A DNA stretch of 24,114 nt from Subdoligranulum variabile (GTDB taxonomy: Bacteria; Bacillota; Clostridia; Oscillospirales; Ruminococcaceae), in the NCBI GenBank assembly GCA_004552305.1, contig SFOX01000022.1, forward strand, positions 1 through 24,114. The letters are read 5' to 3'. A model generated the notes under the pieces. The model did no database searches. It was not told where the DNA came from and worked only from the letters and a program-made list of their open reading frames with translations. Positions 22,852 through 24,114 of the stretch are shown here, one piece after another. Each line of letters opens with the position of its first letter. Positions within the stretch are counted from its first letter, which is position 1. The translations under genes were made by a program, and so were the position numbers.

Positions 22852-23853
22852 ATGCCGGAAAATTACCGTCCCGGGCTGGACGTTGTGCGTTTGGCGGCGC
22901 TGCTGCCGGTGCTGTGCTATCACTACTGTATCGAGGCGGCGCGCCTTGGCTTTGCGGTACCCACCGCGCTGATCGGGCGCGGTATGGCGGACTGGGTGGA
23001 GCTGGGTCTTGCGTGGTTTTTTCTGCTTTCGGGCGCGGCGCTCTGCCTGCAATGGCAGGGGCGGTTTGCCCTGCGGCGGTACCTTGCGGGGCGCGCTGCC
23101 GCCACCTACCCGGCGTTCTGGCTGGGCTTTGCGGTGCTGTTCTTGTACGGTGAGGTGCTGCACGGCAACAATGCCGATATCCCGCGCTGGCGGGTCGTGT
23201 TTTCGGTGTTGGGGCTGGACGGCTACCTTGCGCCCGTGACAACCACCTTTTACAAAATCGGTGAGTGGTTTTTGGGCGTGATTTTGCTTTTGTATCTGAT
23301 TTTCCCCGCGCTGCTGTGGTGCCTGCAAACCCCGGTGCGCCGCCGTGCGCTGACCGCCGGGCTGGCGGTGCTGGCGGTGGCTTGGCCGCCGCTTTGCCCC
23401 GCTGCGTTGGAACCGGGGCATACGGTGCTGGGACGTCTGCCCGCGTTTGCGCTGGGGGTGTGGTTCGGCAGCCTTTTAAAAAAGAACACTGCACCGCCAA
23501 AATGGATGCTTTGCGCACTGGGCGTACTGCCGCTGCTGTGGGTGGATGCCGTGCCGCGCCTGCCCGTGCTGCTGCTGTTGGCGGCGGTGCTGTTTTGGGC
23601 GGTGTATGCGGCGGGGCAGCGTCTGCCCGCGCGGCTTTGTCCGGCGCTGCGGCGGCTGGCGGGCTGGTGCTACGGGGTGTATCTGGTGCATCATGTGCTG
23701 CTGACGATTGCCTTTTTGCCGCTTGTGCAGCGCAAAGGTCTGCCGCTGCCCGCGATGTTCCCGGTGTATCTCGTGCTGAGCTTTGCGCTGGCTGCCGTGC
23801 TGACAGCGATAAGCAAGCCGCTGGGCAGGGCGATGAAACGGCTGGGCGAATAA
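22852..23853 (+). CDS. Membrane acyltransferase, acyltransferase-3 (OafA/WecH-like) family
   Basis: A 333-residue integral membrane protein with about nine or ten hydrophobic segments. The N-terminus 'YRPGLDVVRLAALLPVLCYHY' fits the family signature R..xLDxxRxxA...V...H, including the essential His. 'WFFLLSGAALCLQ' and 'RRYLAGRAAATYPAFWLGFAV' correspond to the usual FFxLSG and R.xRixPxYw segments, and 'YGVYLVHHVLL' is the conserved late Y.iYL.H motif. These enzymes O-acetylate or otherwise acylate surface sugars. ATG 22852 has GGAGGGG seven bases before it. It diverges from the glycosyltransferase cluster through paired promoters, so it likely decorates the same glycan (inference). It is monocistronic with a terminator. 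Confidence 0.88.
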   Translation: MPENYRPGLDVVRLAALLPVLCYHYCIEAARLGFAVPTALIGRGMADWVELGLAWFFLLSGAALCLQWQGRFALRRYLAGRAAATYPAFWLGFAVLFLYGEVLHGNNADIPRWRVVFSVLGLDGYLAPVTTTFYKIGEWFLGVILLLYLIFPALLWCLQTPVRRRALTAGLAVLAVAWPPLCPAALEPGHTVLGRLPAFALGVWFGSLLKKNTAPPKWMLCALGVLPLLWVDAVPRLPVLLLLAAVLFWAVYAAGQRLPARLCPALRRLAGWCYGVYLVHHVLLTIAFLPLVQRKGLPLPAMFPVYLVLSFALAAVLTAISKPLGRAMKRLGE

Positions 23854-23861
23854 CCGTCAGC

Positions 23862-23890
23862 ACGCCTGCCCTTCGGGGGCGGGCGTTTTT
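23862..23890 (+). terminator. Rho-independent terminator after the acyltransferase gene
   Basis: The arms ACGCCTGCCC and GGGCGGGCGT pair with one G-U around a TTCGG loop and run into TTTTTGCTTTT. It starts eight bases after the stop codon. Confidence 0.85.
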
Positions 23891-23950
23891 GCTTTTGCGC
23901 AGCGCGAAAAAATCCCCCGCGCCCCTTGCGCAAACGGGCAGAATGGGGTA

Positions 23951-24112
23951 TTATAGGATTAGTTGTATAAAGTCAACACCGCACAATCCCGCCTGACGGC
24001 TTAAGTACCGCTCCAGCGGCTGCGGCACGGCATCTGCGTTGCCAAAATGCTCGATAATGTCGGGTTGCGGTACCCGCATCGTGCTTCGGGGGCAAAAGCC
24101 CCTCGCACTCTG
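23951..24112 (-). CDS. Open frame running off the right edge (possible C-terminal end of a gene)
   Basis: A 53-codon frame with no stop between the window edge and TAA at 23951-23953; it contains 'RVPQPDIIEHFGNADAVPQPL'. I do not recognise a family. Much of it (23972-24043) is the R1 repeat, so the frame may be chance readthrough of repeat DNA rather than a gene. No ribosome binding site or start can be judged because it continues outside the window. Confidence 0.2.
   Translation of the reverse strand, partial: QSARGFCPRSTMRVPQPDIIEHFGNADAVPQPLERYLSRQAGLCGVDFIQLIL
23972..24043. mobile_element. R1-like repeat element, second copy
   Basis: The ends are GTCAACACCGCACAAT and, on the other strand, GGCAACGCA. 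The interior GCCTGACGGCTTAAGTACCG and the following CTCCAGCGGCTGC match the reverse complement of 6040-6085 in the first copy with few differences. About 30 bases present in the 6002 copy are missing, so this is a shorter variant in the opposite orientation. Confidence 0.55.
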
Positions 24113-24114
24113 CG

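Overview
The window is about 24 kb of G+C-rich DNA that looks like a chromosomal segment of a gut clostridial anaerobe, probably the Oscillospiraceae/Ruminococcaceae (Faecalibacterium, Gemmiger or Subdoligranulum side). The basis is the spoIIE gene, GGAGG-type ribosome binding sites, a GPH-type sugar symporter beside GH2 and GH43 enzymes, and several families of short inverted-repeat elements between genes. The taxonomic placement is inference; no rRNA or marker gene other than spoIIE is present.

Region 1 (1-6000) is a small glycan-use locus. It holds an AraC-type regulator whose reading frame runs off the left edge and whose first ~30 codons look foreign. A GPH sugar:cation symporter on the minus strand diverges from a GH2 beta-glycosidase followed by a GH43 enzyme. 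The 226-bp divergent region carries a promoter in each direction and two direct TTAGCAA repeats spaced 11 bp apart, a plausible AraC operator. The GH2 C-terminus and the GH43 N-terminus appear to share a small helical accessory module.

Region 2 (6001-12660) holds housekeeping genes: an M24 (Xaa-Pro type) peptidase, spoIIE (minus), and a minus-strand MATE transporter followed by a CaCA-type cation exchanger. The intergenic spaces are filled with repeats: a ~100-bp element at 6002-6100 (R1), two copies of an AT-rich bracketed multi-hairpin element at 7268-7435 and 12481-12659 (R2), and a stretch of tandem heptamers and hairpins at 9805-10052.

Region 3 (12670-23853) is a surface-glycan assembly locus. 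Nine consecutive minus-strand glycosyltransferase genes (five GT2-like GT-A enzymes, three clear GT4-like and one divergent GT-B enzyme) lie in two tightly packed blocks: five genes with ATGA or TAATG stop/start overlaps, then four genes after a 117-bp gap with its own -10 element. A plus-strand membrane acyltransferase (acyltransferase-3 family) diverges from the head of the cluster. No initiating transferase, flippase, polymerase or ligase is visible here, so the locus either continues outside the window or relies on machinery encoded elsewhere.

The right end (23854-24114) has a terminator, a second R1 copy and an open minus-strand frame running off the edge. I see no CRISPR array, phage, transposase, tRNA or rRNA. 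No clearly new multi-gene system stands out. The most unusual items are the shared GH2/GH43 accessory module, the two repeat families and the dense nine-gene glycosyltransferase run.
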